Source: Planifilum fimeticola (GTDB taxonomy: Bacteria > Bacillota > Bacilli > Thermoactinomycetales > DSM-44946). From it: 54,770 nt of DNA. Location of the stretch: NCBI RefSeq assembly GCF_003001905.1, contig NZ_PVNE01000027.1, forward strand, positions 1-54,770. Direction: 5' to 3'. The first letter of the stretch is position 1. Each line of letters opens with the position of its first letter. The notes beneath the pieces were generated by a model. That model did not search any database and was not told the origin of the DNA. It saw only the letters and a list, made by a program, of their open reading frames with translations. This document shows, one piece after another, positions 16,133 through 23,832 of this stretch. Position numbers and translations under genes: made by a program.

Positions 16133-16151
16133 GATAATGATTCTCAATTTC
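16133..16151. promoter_or_regulatory. Fur box upstream of the siderophore operon
   Basis: GATAATGATTCTCAATTTC matches 16 of 19 positions of the Fur consensus GATAATGATTATCATTATC. It lies 50 nt upstream of the ATPase start, where iron-loaded Fur would repress the operon. Confidence 0.85.
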
Positions 16152-16460
16152 GAGATCACTATACCAAGTGGAGGGGATCCTGTCAACCGATTTCTGAGAG
16201 GGAAAAAGCCCGGTGCGGTGCGGGTTGCGGGGCTTTCACCCGCCGGTTGTGACAGTTTTGAAACAGGTTCTGCGGTGTGGAAATTCAATCCCGAAACGGC
16301 TGCGAGTTCCCTGAAACGGACGCGTTCCTTTTTGCAATTCTCCGGAGGAATCAATCATGATGGGTTGGGTTTGGAAAACAGTCCTTGGAACGACAGGATA
16401 TAAAGGGTGAAAAATGGGAAATCCATTCGAACCGGAAGGAAATCCGATTGAAAATATTTT

Positions 16461-16655
16461 GTGTCATCCCATTCGTTCCATACGGACGGCAAGGGAAACG
16501 ATGCCTGTGAGGAAGGCGCAGGTCGACCGGTTCGGCGTGCTGTCGTCGATGCTTACGGCGAAGGGCTACGGAGAGAAGGAACCGCTGGTTCCCAACGACA
16601 CGGTGCCTACCGGCAGAAGAACCGGCGGGTGGAGTTTGTCGTGCAGCCGGAATAG
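16461..16655 (+). pseudogene. Frameshifted remnant of an OmpA-family (peptidoglycan-binding) domain
   Basis: Pieces of an OmpA/MotB C-terminal domain appear in alternating frames. HTDGKGNDA lies in the frame of 16461, then LTAKGYGEKEPLVPNDT in the frame of 16414, then YRQKNRRVEFVVQPE back in the first frame, ending at TAG near 16655. In intact proteins these follow as GHTD..., SAKGYGExxPxxxNxTxxGRxxNRRVEFxI. At least two frameshifts and loss of the N-terminal part make this a dead gene. The rest of the 16152-16849 gap shows no other gene. Confidence 0.7.
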
Positions 16656-16715
16656 GCCGCGCCGTTCTCCGGCAGGGGCGGGGCGGAATCCCTTTCCGTC
16701 CCGAAGAGGCGAAAA

Positions 16716-16758
16716 GGCCGCGTGGGGGCCTGCCCTCCAAAATCCACGCGGTCTTTTT
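16716..16758 (+). terminator. Intrinsic terminator
   Basis: GGCCGCGTGG (16716-16725) pairs with CCACGCGGTC (16744-16753), one G-U pair, followed by TTTTT. It lies just after the OmpA remnant and probably was that gene's terminator. The stem sequence closely resembles the one at 11803-11847. Confidence 0.75.
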
Positions 16759-16849
16759 GTTGGTCGGTTCGGGACGCCGGATGAGGGGAATTCCTTCAAA
16801 GGGGCAGGAAGTAATTTGATATGCTATGGATGGAAAGGAGAAAGGATTC

Positions 16850-17335
16850 ATGATCGCGCGGCTGAACGATTGGTTGGGCCAATTGTTGTATCGGCGTCCC
16901 GCTTTCTTTTTCTTGCTGTGTGTCGCAATCGCCCTGATATTGATCGCTTCATTTCTGTTGGCAGTCAAAATCCTCAATCCGTCCCCCTCCTGTGAGATCA
17001 CCGAACGGGGAGTTCATTACGAGTTTAAGGGGGATGAACGGTTCTATCCCTGGCAGGAGATTCGAAGTGCAAAGCTGTTGCCCCATCGGATTCCGGGAAG
17101 GGACATTGAGGAGATTTTCGCCCTGAAATACGCCTTTGACCTGTCCGGACCCGTGTGCGAACTGCGGTTTGACGGTCGATACGATTTGGAGGAGATCCAA
17201 AGGGTGGAGCGCCTCGTTGAAAAAAACGGGATTGAGCTGGAGGTTGTCCCGTTGACGAAAGCAGACCTCCAAAATATGAGACGTTATTACTCCCCGGAGA
17301 AAATGGAAAAGGTGATCCAACTTTTTGACCGCTGA
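16850..17335 (+). CDS. Membrane-anchored protein with a bacterial PH-like domain
   Basis: About 162 residues from ATG 16850, with GGAGAAAGG ending 4 nt upstream; an in-frame ATG at 16826 is less well placed. One strong transmembrane helix (about residues 19-42, FFFLLCVAIALILIASFLL). It is followed by a beta-rich domain, CEITERGVHYEFKGDERFYPWQEIRSAKLLP, whose pattern resembles bacterial PH (bPH2/YdbT-like) domains: a Trp-containing strand followed by I..A. The C-terminal third is helical. Function unknown. It ends 51 nt before the HD gene on the same strand and may be co-transcribed with it. Confidence 0.7.
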   Translation: MIARLNDWLGQLLYRRPAFFFLLCVAIALILIASFLLAVKILNPSPSCEITERGVHYEFKGDERFYPWQEIRSAKLLPHRIPGRDIEEIFALKYAFDLSGPVCELRFDGRYDLEEIQRVERLVEKNGIELEVVPLTKADLQNMRRYYSPEKMEKVIQLFDR

Positions 17336-17386
17336 GCCGGATTCCTTGACGGGTGCAGCCGAAGCGATGTTGGAGGGGAAAAGGAA

Positions 17387-18814
17387 ATGCAAATTGCCGA
17401 TCGCCTGTATGGCTGCTTCGAGGTGGAAGGGGTTTTGGCCGATCTGGTCCGATCGGCTCCCGTTCAGCGCTTGAAGCGGATTCATCAGGGGGGCGCAGGC
17501 TGTCTGGTCAAGCCGGAGTGGAACGTGACCCGGTACGAACATTCGGTGGGGGTGATGCTGCTCATCCGCCGGTTGGGCGGCAGTCTGGAGGAGCAGATTG
17601 CGGGGCTGTTGCACGATGTGGGCCATACGGCCTTTTCCCACGTGGTGGATTATGTATACGGGGAGGGGAAGGAGAACCTGCATGAACGCTGGCACCGCCG
17701 GATTTGGCAGGAATCGGAGATTTACGCCATCCTGCGAAAGCACGGCTTCCATCCGGAATCGATTCTCTCCGGAAATTGGACCCTGCTGGAGAAACCCCTT
17801 CCCGACCTGTCGGCAGACCGGATCGATTACACCTTGCGGGATCGGGTGCGGTACGGCGGTCTCTCCCTTTCCGAAGTGGAGCGCTTCCTCGGTGATCTGT
17901 CGGTCGGACCGGAAGGAATCGGTGTTTCCTCGCTGGAGATGGCGGAGTGGTTTGTGGACCGGTATGTGGAGGAAGTCATCGACTTTTTCCTCGATCCCCT
18001 CAACGCGTATGCCCAGCTGACGCTGGCCGAGGCAATCCGGCGCAGCCTGGATATTGGCTTGCTCCGCTTCGACGATTGGTTTTTGGACGACGGGCAGGTG
18101 ATCCAAAAGATGCGTACCGGCGGCGATGAGCACGTGAGCGCCCTCTTGGATCGCCTCCGTGAGGGGATTCGGGTGGAGGAAGCCGAACAGGCTGCCGGTC
18201 TTCATTTCCGCAGCAAGCCCCGGATGGTGGATCCTCTGATTTACCGCTCCGACCCGCCCGGTGCGGTGCGGGCCTCGGCGGTGTCGGAGCGGGTGCCTTC
18301 GAAGACTTCTGGCAACTTCGCTCTAAAAATCCATAAAAAATGTTGTGGAGAAGGGGGTGTAACGCTGAGTGCCTTTGCCATCGCAACGAAACGAAGCGGT
18401 ACACCCCCTTCTGCATCGGATGAATTGTTTCACAACGCTAAAAAGGTCGGGGACACGATTTTCCGCCTCGGTTCCATGCAGTGGCAAGTCGCTCGGCGAA
18501 AAATCGGTCCCTCTCAATACTTTGTCACTTGTCCGCAGAGATCCGGGGAGTCTACATCCGGGTTGCGGAGTGATTCTCTCGGGGAATGGGGAGGGAATCA
18601 CCTCGCCGCCGGGGAAGGGGCCGCGGATTCCGCCGATTCCGCCGCCGCCTCGGCCTTCCCCTTCTCCAGGTCGATGAACAGCAGGATGACGATGCCCGCC
18701 AGGAAAAAGAGGGCCAGAGAGGCGATGCCCGCCCGGCTGGAGCCGGTCAGCTGTCCGACGAAGCCGAAGAGGAAGGGGCCGAAGATGGCGGCGAATTTGC
18801 CCGTAAGGCCGTAA
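17387..18814 (+). CDS. HD-domain phosphohydrolase-like protein with aberrant 3' end
   Basis: Metal-dependent HD superfamily protein. His52 (RYEHS), His76-Asp77 (LLHDVGH) and Asp144/147 (SADRIDY) form the metal site, so a (d)NTP or nucleotide phosphohydrolase activity is plausible. Residues 1-303 are coherent and end ...PRMVDPLIY...VRASAVSERV, close to the usual end of such ~310-320-residue proteins. After that the frame runs on for 172 codons of low-complexity sequence, through two inverted repeats and antisense into the MFS gene, to TGA 18814. The real stop seems to have been lost by insertion or rearrangement near 18300. ATG 17387 follows a GGAGGGGAAAAGG ribosome site. Confidence 0.75.
   Translation: MQIADRLYGCFEVEGVLADLVRSAPVQRLKRIHQGGAGCLVKPEWNVTRYEHSVGVMLLIRRLGGSLEEQIAGLLHDVGHTAFSHVVDYVYGEGKENLHERWHRRIWQESEIYAILRKHGFHPESILSGNWTLLEKPLPDLSADRIDYTLRDRVRYGGLSLSEVERFLGDLSVGPEGIGVSSLEMAEWFVDRYVEEVIDFFLDPLNAYAQLTLAEAIRRSLDIGLLRFDDWFLDDGQVIQKMRTGGDEHVSALLDRLREGIRVEEAEQAAGLHFRSKPRMVDPLIYRSDPPGAVRASAVSERVPSKTSGNFALKIHKKCCGEGGVTLSAFAIATKRSGTPPSASDELFHNAKKVGDTIFRLGSMQWQVARRKIGPSQYFVTCPQRSGESTSGLRSDSLGEWGGNHLAAGEGAADSADSAAASAFPFSRSMNSRMTMPARKKRAREAMPARLEPVSCPTKPKRKGPKMAANLPVRP
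18350..18411. repeat. Imperfect 17-bp inverted repeat
   Basis: GAAGGGGGTGTAACGCT (18350-18366) is complementary to AGCGGTACACCCCCTTC (18395-18411) with one mismatch, 28 nt apart. It lies where the HD gene loses its normal coding sequence, so it may be an end of, or a hairpin in, a small mobile or REP-like element. Confidence 0.7.
18456..18506. repeat. 12-bp inverted repeat next to the first one
   Basis: CGATTTTCCGCC (18456-18467) pairs with GGCGAAAAATCG (18495-18506), 11 of 12 positions. It lies 45 nt beyond the 18350-18411 hairpin. Two adjacent hairpins in a non-coding insert suggest a REP/MITE-type element. Confidence 0.6.
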
Positions 18815-19902
18815 AAGCCGAAAAACTCCGCATTTTTTCCGGCCGGGACGAGACGGCTGAAGATGGAGCGGGCCAGAGCCTGGCTGCCTCCCTGGACGAA
18901 GCCGACGAGGATGGCCAGCAGGTAGAAATGAAGGGCGGTTTTCATGAAATAACCGAGGATGACGATGATCAGATAAATCACCAGGGTGGTGATCAGCGTG
19001 CGCATCGCGCCGAAGCGCTCCGCCACCTTTCCGAACAGCAGGGTGCAGGGGATGCCCACGAACTGGGTGATCAGCAGGGCGGCGATCAGATCCGTCTGGC
19101 CGATGCCGATTTCCCGGCCGTAGATGGTGGCCATCTTGATGATCGTATTGATGCCGTCGCTGAAAAACCAGAAGGCGATGAGGAACTTGAGCAGTTCCGG
19201 GTAGCGCCGGATTCTCCGGAGTGTCCGGCCGACGGTTCGGAAGCCTTCGGCCACGATCCCCGGTGTGATCCGGTCCGGGCGGCCGCCCATGTCCCGGTCG
19301 CGAACATGGCGGAAGAGGGGCAGGGAAAAGAGCAACCACCACAGGCCGACGCTGGCGAAGGCGAGCCGGGTGGCGGTCAAAGTGTCAGGCAGCAAAAAGA
19401 ATTCGGGAAACTGGATCATCGCCAGATTGACGGCCAAGAGCAGCCCGCCTCCGATGTAGCCGTAGGCGTAACCCCTGGAGGAGATCATGTCCTGCTTTTC
19501 TTCCGGAACCAGCTCGGGCAGGAAGGCGTCGTAAAACACATTCCCCCCGGAAAAGGCCAGGGTTCCCAGGATGACCAGAACGGAGGCGAACAGCCATTCT
19601 CCCTCGTCGATCCAGGCCATCGCCACCGTGGATACGGCGCCCATCAGCACGAAAAAGATAAGAAAATTCCGCTTGGATCGGGTAACATCGGCGATGGCTC
19701 CCAGGACGGGGGAGAGCAGAAACACGAAGGCGAGGGCGATCGACTGGGTGTAACCCCAGTACGCGGTCGCCGTGGCGGGAGCGAGGTTTTTCCCGGCCAC
19801 GTCGGCGTAAAAGATGGGCATCACCGCTGCCATGATGGTCGTGGCGAAGGCGGAGTTGGCCCAGTCGTACATCACCCAGCTGCGGACGGCTCGCTTGTTC
19901 AC
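18598..19902 (-). CDS. MFS transporter of the UMF1/Atg22-like group
   Basis: 434 residues from GTG 19902, preceded by GAAGGAGG with good spacing. It starts KRAVRSWVMYDWANSAFATTIMAAVMPIFY, the signature of the UMF1 (YxiO, Atg22-like) branch of the major facilitator superfamily. Twelve hydrophobic segments follow, with a central cytoplasmic loop around RHVRDRDMGGRPDRITPGIV. An Ala/Glu-rich cytoplasmic tail ends the protein. Probably an efflux or amino-acid exporter; the substrate is unknown. Convergent with the HD gene, whose overrun frame overlaps its 3' end. Confidence 0.88.
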   Translation of the reverse strand: MNKRAVRSWVMYDWANSAFATTIMAAVMPIFYADVAGKNLAPATATAYWGYTQSIALAFVFLLSPVLGAIADVTRSKRNFLIFFVLMGAVSTVAMAWIDEGEWLFASVLVILGTLAFSGGNVFYDAFLPELVPEEKQDMISSRGYAYGYIGGGLLLAVNLAMIQFPEFFLLPDTLTATRLAFASVGLWWLLFSLPLFRHVRDRDMGGRPDRITPGIVAEGFRTVGRTLRRIRRYPELLKFLIAFWFFSDGINTIIKMATIYGREIGIGQTDLIAALLITQFVGIPCTLLFGKVAERFGAMRTLITTLVIYLIIVILGYFMKTALHFYLLAILVGFVQGGSQALARSIFSRLVPAGKNAEFFGFYGLTGKFAAIFGPFLFGFVGQLTGSSRAGIASLALFFLAGIVILLFIDLEKGKAEAAAESAESAAPSPAAR

Positions 19903-20165
19903 ATCAAGTCCTCCTTCGAAGGCGTGGGATGAAACCGGGGGACGGGATCGGGGTCGGTTCGATCGGTCCGAATCCGCCCAACGAAAAGATTCTCCGTCAC
20001 GTGCTCCTTTTCCTTGCCGGAAGCGGGGGAAGGGGGATGTCGAAGGATGCCTTTCATGGTAGAATGGGAGGAGATAACGGAGATTTCCGTCGTTCCAAAA
20101 CGGTGGAAATATAAGAATCGGAAGGGAATGCCCGGGGATTTTGCGTGTCACGGGGGAATGAGGCG

Positions 20166-20906
20166 ATGATCATCAAGGGGAAAGGCGAAAAAATCCGGGG
20201 GAGATACCGGGTGATCGAGGCATTCCCCTTTGTGGAGGGAATGCTCTATTATGTGGAGGAAGAGGAGGGCGATCTTCTCCGCACCTGCTTCGTTCACGCC
20301 ATCGACGGCTTGTCCGGCATCGATGTGGACGAGCTCCGAATAAGCCGTCACGAGGATATCCTTTTTCCCCTCCAGGATGCGTTTGTCGAGGAGGGGGCGC
20401 TGTACCAGGTCTTTCGCCGGTTGGAAGGGACCTTGCTCGCGCACAGCATCGAGAAGGACGGCCCCCTTCCCCTCGATGAGGCGCTGTGGATTCTCCACGG
20501 GGTGTCGAACCAGTTGCTTCGCCTGTACGAGCTCGGCCAGTTCGCCGTGGTTCATCCGCAGAATATCCTGATCACCTCCGGAAAGGCCATTCGCTTCATC
20601 TACGGCGGCCCCGTAGCACTGATGCCGGGTTGGATCGGGGGCGAGGAAGCGGGAGGCCTTTCTCAGCGCCGTTCCTTCGACACCTTTGCCGTCGGGGCCC
20701 TGGGCTATGCCCTCCTCACCGGAAAGCGGTTCACTTCCCAAGCCCCGAATCCGGCACCCATCCGCACGTTCCGATCCGACGTGTCTCCGGTTCTGGAAAA
20801 ATGGGTGATGCGCGCTTGTTCCCTCGATCCGTCCGCGCGGCCTCCGCTGGTGAGAATGTCTGAAGTGTTTCAACGGACGGCTGCGGCGACGTCTGTCGAG
20901 TATTAA
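20166..20906 (+). CDS. Pseudokinase-like protein
   Basis: 246 residues from ATG 20166 (GAGGCG just upstream). The order of conserved blocks follows a Hanks-type kinase but the catalytic residues are gone. YRVIEAFPFVEGMLYYV stands where the Gly-rich loop should be. FAVVHPQNILI replaces VVHRDIKPxNILI, keeping only the Asn. YGG replaces DFG. The C-lobe keeps SFDTFAVGALGYALLTGKRF and PSARPPLVRM, the usual DVYSLGVxLYELLTGxxPF and PxxRPxxxxE motifs. It has no membrane segment. It lies 42 nt before a larger paralogue with the same lesions, suggesting a scaffold or sensor pair. ATP binding and phosphotransfer are both unlikely. Confidence 0.72.
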   Translation: MIIKGKGEKIRGRYRVIEAFPFVEGMLYYVEEEEGDLLRTCFVHAIDGLSGIDVDELRISRHEDILFPLQDAFVEEGALYQVFRRLEGTLLAHSIEKDGPLPLDEALWILHGVSNQLLRLYELGQFAVVHPQNILITSGKAIRFIYGGPVALMPGWIGGEEAGGLSQRRSFDTFAVGALGYALLTGKRFTSQAPNPAPIRTFRSDVSPVLEKWVMRACSLDPSARPPLVRMSEVFQRTAAATSVEY

Positions 20907-20947
20907 TCCCGCGCGTCGCGGTTGCCTGTTCCCTGGCTTGGGATGGA

Positions 20948-23119
20948 ATGAAATCTATGCGAAAGGAGGAAGGACGGCCCTTCCCCAACAGGGGATTCCC
21001 GCCGTTGAGCGATCAAATGAAGATGAAGCAGTCGGGGGAATGGATCGGCTATACATATCGGGTCCTGGATGCTTTCCCTTTTGTTCAAGGGATCTTGTAT
21101 TATTCGGCGGTGGAGGGCGGAGACTGGGAACCGGGTCAAGGGGAGTCCCAACCGACGCGCTTTATATTGGCGGTCGGGAAGCGGAAAAGGGAAGAAAGTG
21201 CCCGCCATCTGCTGAAGCGGGATGACGCCGCCTTTTTCCCGGTGGAGGAAGAGTTCGTCGATGAGGGTGTTTTATACTGGGTGTTCCGCCCCTTGGCGGG
21301 GAATCTGCTGGCCCATCGGCTGATTCAGGCCGGCTCTCTCCCGCTCGGGGAAGTCCGAAGTCTCCTGTCGGCGATCTTCGGTCATGCCCGTCGCCTGGCT
21401 TCCAAAGGGGAGTATGCCGTCGTCGATCCCCTCAACATCCTGGAGACGACGGATGGGAACGTCCGCTTTTTATACGGGGGAGCGGCCGGCAGCCTGCCCG
21501 GTGCCGAGATCCCGGATGTGGAAAAGCAGTGGGTATTCGGCATCGCCTCCCTGGCTTACCGGTTGTTGACCGGTCATATGCCGCCGGAGGGAGCTGCTCT
21601 CCCGCCGCTTCGTCGACATCGGGGGGATATACCCGCCGTCTGGGACGGACTGATCCGCAAGGCCCTCTCTTCCGATCCGTCTGCGCGGCCCACCCTCGCC
21701 CGGCTCGAGGCAGGAATGTTGAAGGCTCCCGAAGAAAGGGGAGACGTTCCGGAGGAGCAAATGCCCGCACCCGCCAAGCCGGCGGAGGAGGGTGTTCGCA
21801 GGGCCGAACGGGGGTCCTCGTTGCCGGCTGCCGAAAAGGGGGCGGATGGGCGGCTGCCGGCCGTCCAACCTACTCCCGTCAAGCCTTCCCCGATCGGCGC
21901 GGATGGATCTCCACGGCGCGGGGACGGACGGAGGGGGGCGAACGCCGGTCCGGGAACCGACCTGGTTCCCCAGGGCAAGAGATCTCCCTATCTCGTTTCC
22001 GAGGAATCCCCGACCTCCGCGGGTCGCTCCAGGAATTCCCAGCCCCTGTGGAAATCCAAGGGGCTGGTGGCGGCGCTGGTGGTGTGCATCGTGGCGCTCG
22101 CGGGGCTGGGGGGCTATCAATGGCTCTTTGCCGATAAAGACCCCGCCGATGCGAAACCTTCGGCCGTCTTTGATCCGGAAGTGGAGGAAGATCCCGAACA
22201 GGCGGCGGTGTGGCACCGGCAATCCGTGGAGGCGAAGAACAACAAGCAGGTGGCGCAGGCCATCCTCCTGGGGAGGAAGGCGGTCAGCGCCGATCCCAAC
22301 AAGCGCGATTATTACGTTCATCTGGCTGAACTCTACCAGGAGGCGGGGGATGCCCAAAGCGCCGTGCTTCTCCTCCAGGAAGGCGTCAAGCGGTTTCCGG
22401 ATGATGCGGAACTCCATGACATGCTGGCCTTGTACGCCTATCAGGTCAAGGATCTGAAGACCGCCGAAACGGCGAGCGATCGGTCGGTTCAATTGGAACC
22501 GGAAAATCCCGAATACCTGTATCACCGGGGGAAAATTTTCGTCGCCCAGGGGAATCAGAGGACCGCGGCCGAATTGATCGAGGAAGCCGTGAAGAGGGAC
22601 TCGAAAAACGCCGTTTATCATCATGATCTGGCCGTCATTCTGTTTCGTCTCGAAGAAATCGACCGGTCCATCCAATACGCGGAAAAAGCGGTCCAACTAA
22701 GTGATTCCAACGAAAAATACCGGATGACCCTCGGTCTTGCCTACCTGAAAAAACGGGAGCTGCTGGAAAAGGATTCGGATCTCTCCGCCAAGGAAAAGAA
22801 AGAGAAACAGCGATCCTTGGCCAAAAAGGCCTATGAAAGTTTCCAAGCCGCCACCAAGCTGAATGATCGCTATTCCCAGGCGTACTATTACGAAGCGATG
22901 AGCCGATTTTACTACGGTGATCTCAGCAATGCGAAACGAGCGGTGGAACGGGCCATCGTTCTGAACTCCGACCGGGCCTCCTACCATTATCAGCTGGGGG
23001 TGATCTTGACCGCCCAGAACAAGAAGTCGGAGGCGATCAAGGCGCTGGAGAAGGCGGTGGAATTGGAACCGAACAACGACCGCTACAAAAAGGCCCTCAC
23101 CAAGCTGAAATCGGAATGA
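20948..23119 (+). CDS. Membrane protein: pseudokinase domain, one TM helix, C-terminal TPRs
   Basis: 723 residues. Residues ~30-260 form a degenerate kinase domain paralogous to the preceding gene (YAVVDPLNIL for the HRD block, LYGG for DFG, PSARPTLARLE). A Pro/Arg/Gly-rich linker follows (about 265-365). A single transmembrane helix is centred on GLVAALVVCIVALAGLGGY (about 371-393), and then about seven or eight TPR units run to the end (for example YHYQLGVILTAQNKKSEAIKALEKAVELEPNN). If the kinase part is cytoplasmic, the TPR domain is outside. ATG 20948 is used here; TTG 21005 or ATG 21017 are possible, and AAAGGAGGAAGG at about 20960 is not well spaced for any of them. Function unknown; a signalling or assembly scaffold is the best guess. 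Confidence 0.75.
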   Translation: MKSMRKEEGRPFPNRGFPPLSDQMKMKQSGEWIGYTYRVLDAFPFVQGILYYSAVEGGDWEPGQGESQPTRFILAVGKRKREESARHLLKRDDAAFFPVEEEFVDEGVLYWVFRPLAGNLLAHRLIQAGSLPLGEVRSLLSAIFGHARRLASKGEYAVVDPLNILETTDGNVRFLYGGAAGSLPGAEIPDVEKQWVFGIASLAYRLLTGHMPPEGAALPPLRRHRGDIPAVWDGLIRKALSSDPSARPTLARLEAGMLKAPEERGDVPEEQMPAPAKPAEEGVRRAERGSSLPAAEKGADGRLPAVQPTPVKPSPIGADGSPRRGDGRRGANAGPGTDLVPQGKRSPYLVSEESPTSAGRSRNSQPLWKSKGLVAALVVCIVALAGLGGYQWLFADKDPADAKPSAVFDPEVEEDPEQAAVWHRQSVEAKNNKQVAQAILLGRKAVSADPNKRDYYVHLAELYQEAGDAQSAVLLLQEGVKRFPDDAELHDMLALYAYQVKDLKTAETASDRSVQLEPENPEYLYHRGKIFVAQGNQRTAAELIEEAVKRDSKNAVYHHDLAVILFRLEEIDRSIQYAEKAVQLSDSNEKYRMTLGLAYLKKRELLEKDSDLSAKEKKEKQRSLAKKAYESFQAATKLNDRYSQAYYYEAMSRFYYGDLSNAKRAVERAIVLNSDRASYHYQLGVILTAQNKKSEAIKALEKAVELEPNNDRYKKALTKLKSE

Positions 23120-23207
23120 CGGGACGTGAATAGGATTTCCCCGGAAGGAAACCCTGAAAGCAGCGGAGAAGAAAGAGGGGAACGCTCTTTCAAGGGGTGA
23201 GAGGAAC

Positions 23208-23456
23208 ATGAACAAGTATCGGGTCCGCATCGAGTTCTGCATGGCTTGAAATTACGCTCCCTATGCCGCCCGTGTGGCGGAGGAATTGTTGAACGAGTTC
23301 CGCGGGGAGATCGGGGAAATGCTCCTGATTCCCTCCAGCGGCGGTGTCTTTGAGGTGGATGTGGATGGAAAGCGCATCTTCTCCAAGAAGGAGCTCGGTC
23401 GCCATGCCGAGGAGGGAGAAGTCGTTCAGTTGATGAAAGAGGCGGTCGGCAAGTAG
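23208..23456 (+). CDS. SelW/Rdx-family selenoprotein (in-frame TGA = Sec14)
   Basis: ATG 23208 opens a frame interrupted only by TGA at 23247-23249 and ends at TAG 23454-23456. Read with selenocysteine it gives 82 residues. C11-M-A-U14 is the redox CxxU motif of the thioredoxin-fold Rdx family (SelW, SelT, SelH). It is followed by YAPYAARVAEELLNEF, the strand MLLIPSSGGVFEVDVDG and SKKELGRH, all at family positions. Homologues with Cys in place of Sec are common in bacteria. A GC hairpin with a GU-containing loop lies where a bacterial SECIS should be. The first 13 codons use the same good frame and style as the rest, so decay is less likely. No selA, selB, selC or selD is in the window. If the host lacks them, this would be a nonsense mutant. 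Confidence 0.75.
23266..23280 (+). promoter_or_regulatory. Candidate bacterial SECIS hairpin
   Basis: CCGCC (23266-23270) pairs with GGCGG (23276-23280) around CGTGT. The loop contains the GU usually contacted by SelB and is centred about 24 nt after the TGA, within the 16-37 nt range of bacterial SECIS elements. Confidence 0.6.
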
Positions 23457-23469
23457 AGCCGGCGTGAAC

Positions 23470-23528
23470 GGAAGCGGTTTTCCGCCGACGGGTCCGCAAT
23501 GCCCGTGCCGGGGAGGGAAACCGCTTCC
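23470..23528 (+). other. Long-stem hairpin between the selenoprotein and the next gene
   Basis: GGAAGCGGTTT (23470-23480) pairs perfectly with AAACCGCTTCC (23518-23528), with smaller internal pairing (ACGGG/CCCGT). There is no T-run, so it is either a Rho-independent terminator without tail or an RNA-stability element. Confidence 0.5.
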
Positions 23529-23573
23529 TTCGTCCTTGTGTCATCCGACAGTTCATTACGGGAGAGGGAAACC

Positions 23574-23831
23574 ATGAACATGAAGCGACTCCTCCGGCAT
23601 CGGATCGCGGACCGAGGGGAAATCTCCCGGGAGTTCCTGAGCCGGGGACTGACGGATATGGCTTCCGCCGTGGCATATATCCGCCGGCTTCCCTACGGGC
23701 AAAATACCGACCGGGGTGACTTTCGGCGGGTGCTCCGGGAGGGGAAGGGAACCTGCAGAACCAAACACGCCCTCCTGGCCCGTCTGGCGCAGGAGCAGGG
23801 AATTCCCCTTGAGCTCACTCTGGGCATTTGA
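23574..23831 (+). CDS. Transglutaminase-like protein, N-terminal part (split gene)
   Basis: 85 codons from ATG 23574, with GGAGAGG at 23561-23567, to TGA 23829-23831. EGKGTCRTKHALLARLAQEQ carries the Cys of a transglutaminase-fold Cys-His-Asp triad. The chain stops in the middle of the domain at ELTLGI. The remaining sequence continues in the +1 frame (EMNERNTPGIGRV...), and the halves join exactly if one T is skipped at ATT-T-GAG. It is either a frameshift mutation, a sequencing error, or programmed +1 slippage of the prfB kind at a TGA. Confidence 0.65.
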   Translation: MNMKRLLRHRIADRGEISREFLSRGLTDMASAVAYIRRLPYGQNTDRGDFRRVLREGKGTCRTKHALLARLAQEQGIPLELTLGI

Positions 23832-23832
23832 G

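Noticed and set aside
17353-17685. Plus-strand open frame overlapping the HD gene start
   Set aside because: The HD frame carries all metal-binding residues at family positions; the overlapping frame is Gly/Arg-rich without motifs.
20948-23119. Identification of the pseudokinase-TPR protein as the type VII component EssB/YukC
   Set aside because: EssB/YukC is shorter and lacks TPRs, and no EssC, EsaA or WXG100 gene is nearby; only the dead-kinase-plus-TM layout is shared.
23274-23456. Separate 60-residue ORF starting inside the SelW-like gene
   Set aside because: It lacks a ribosome site and would lose the redox motif; the upstream ATG 23208 with readthrough of TGA as Sec explains the domain fully.
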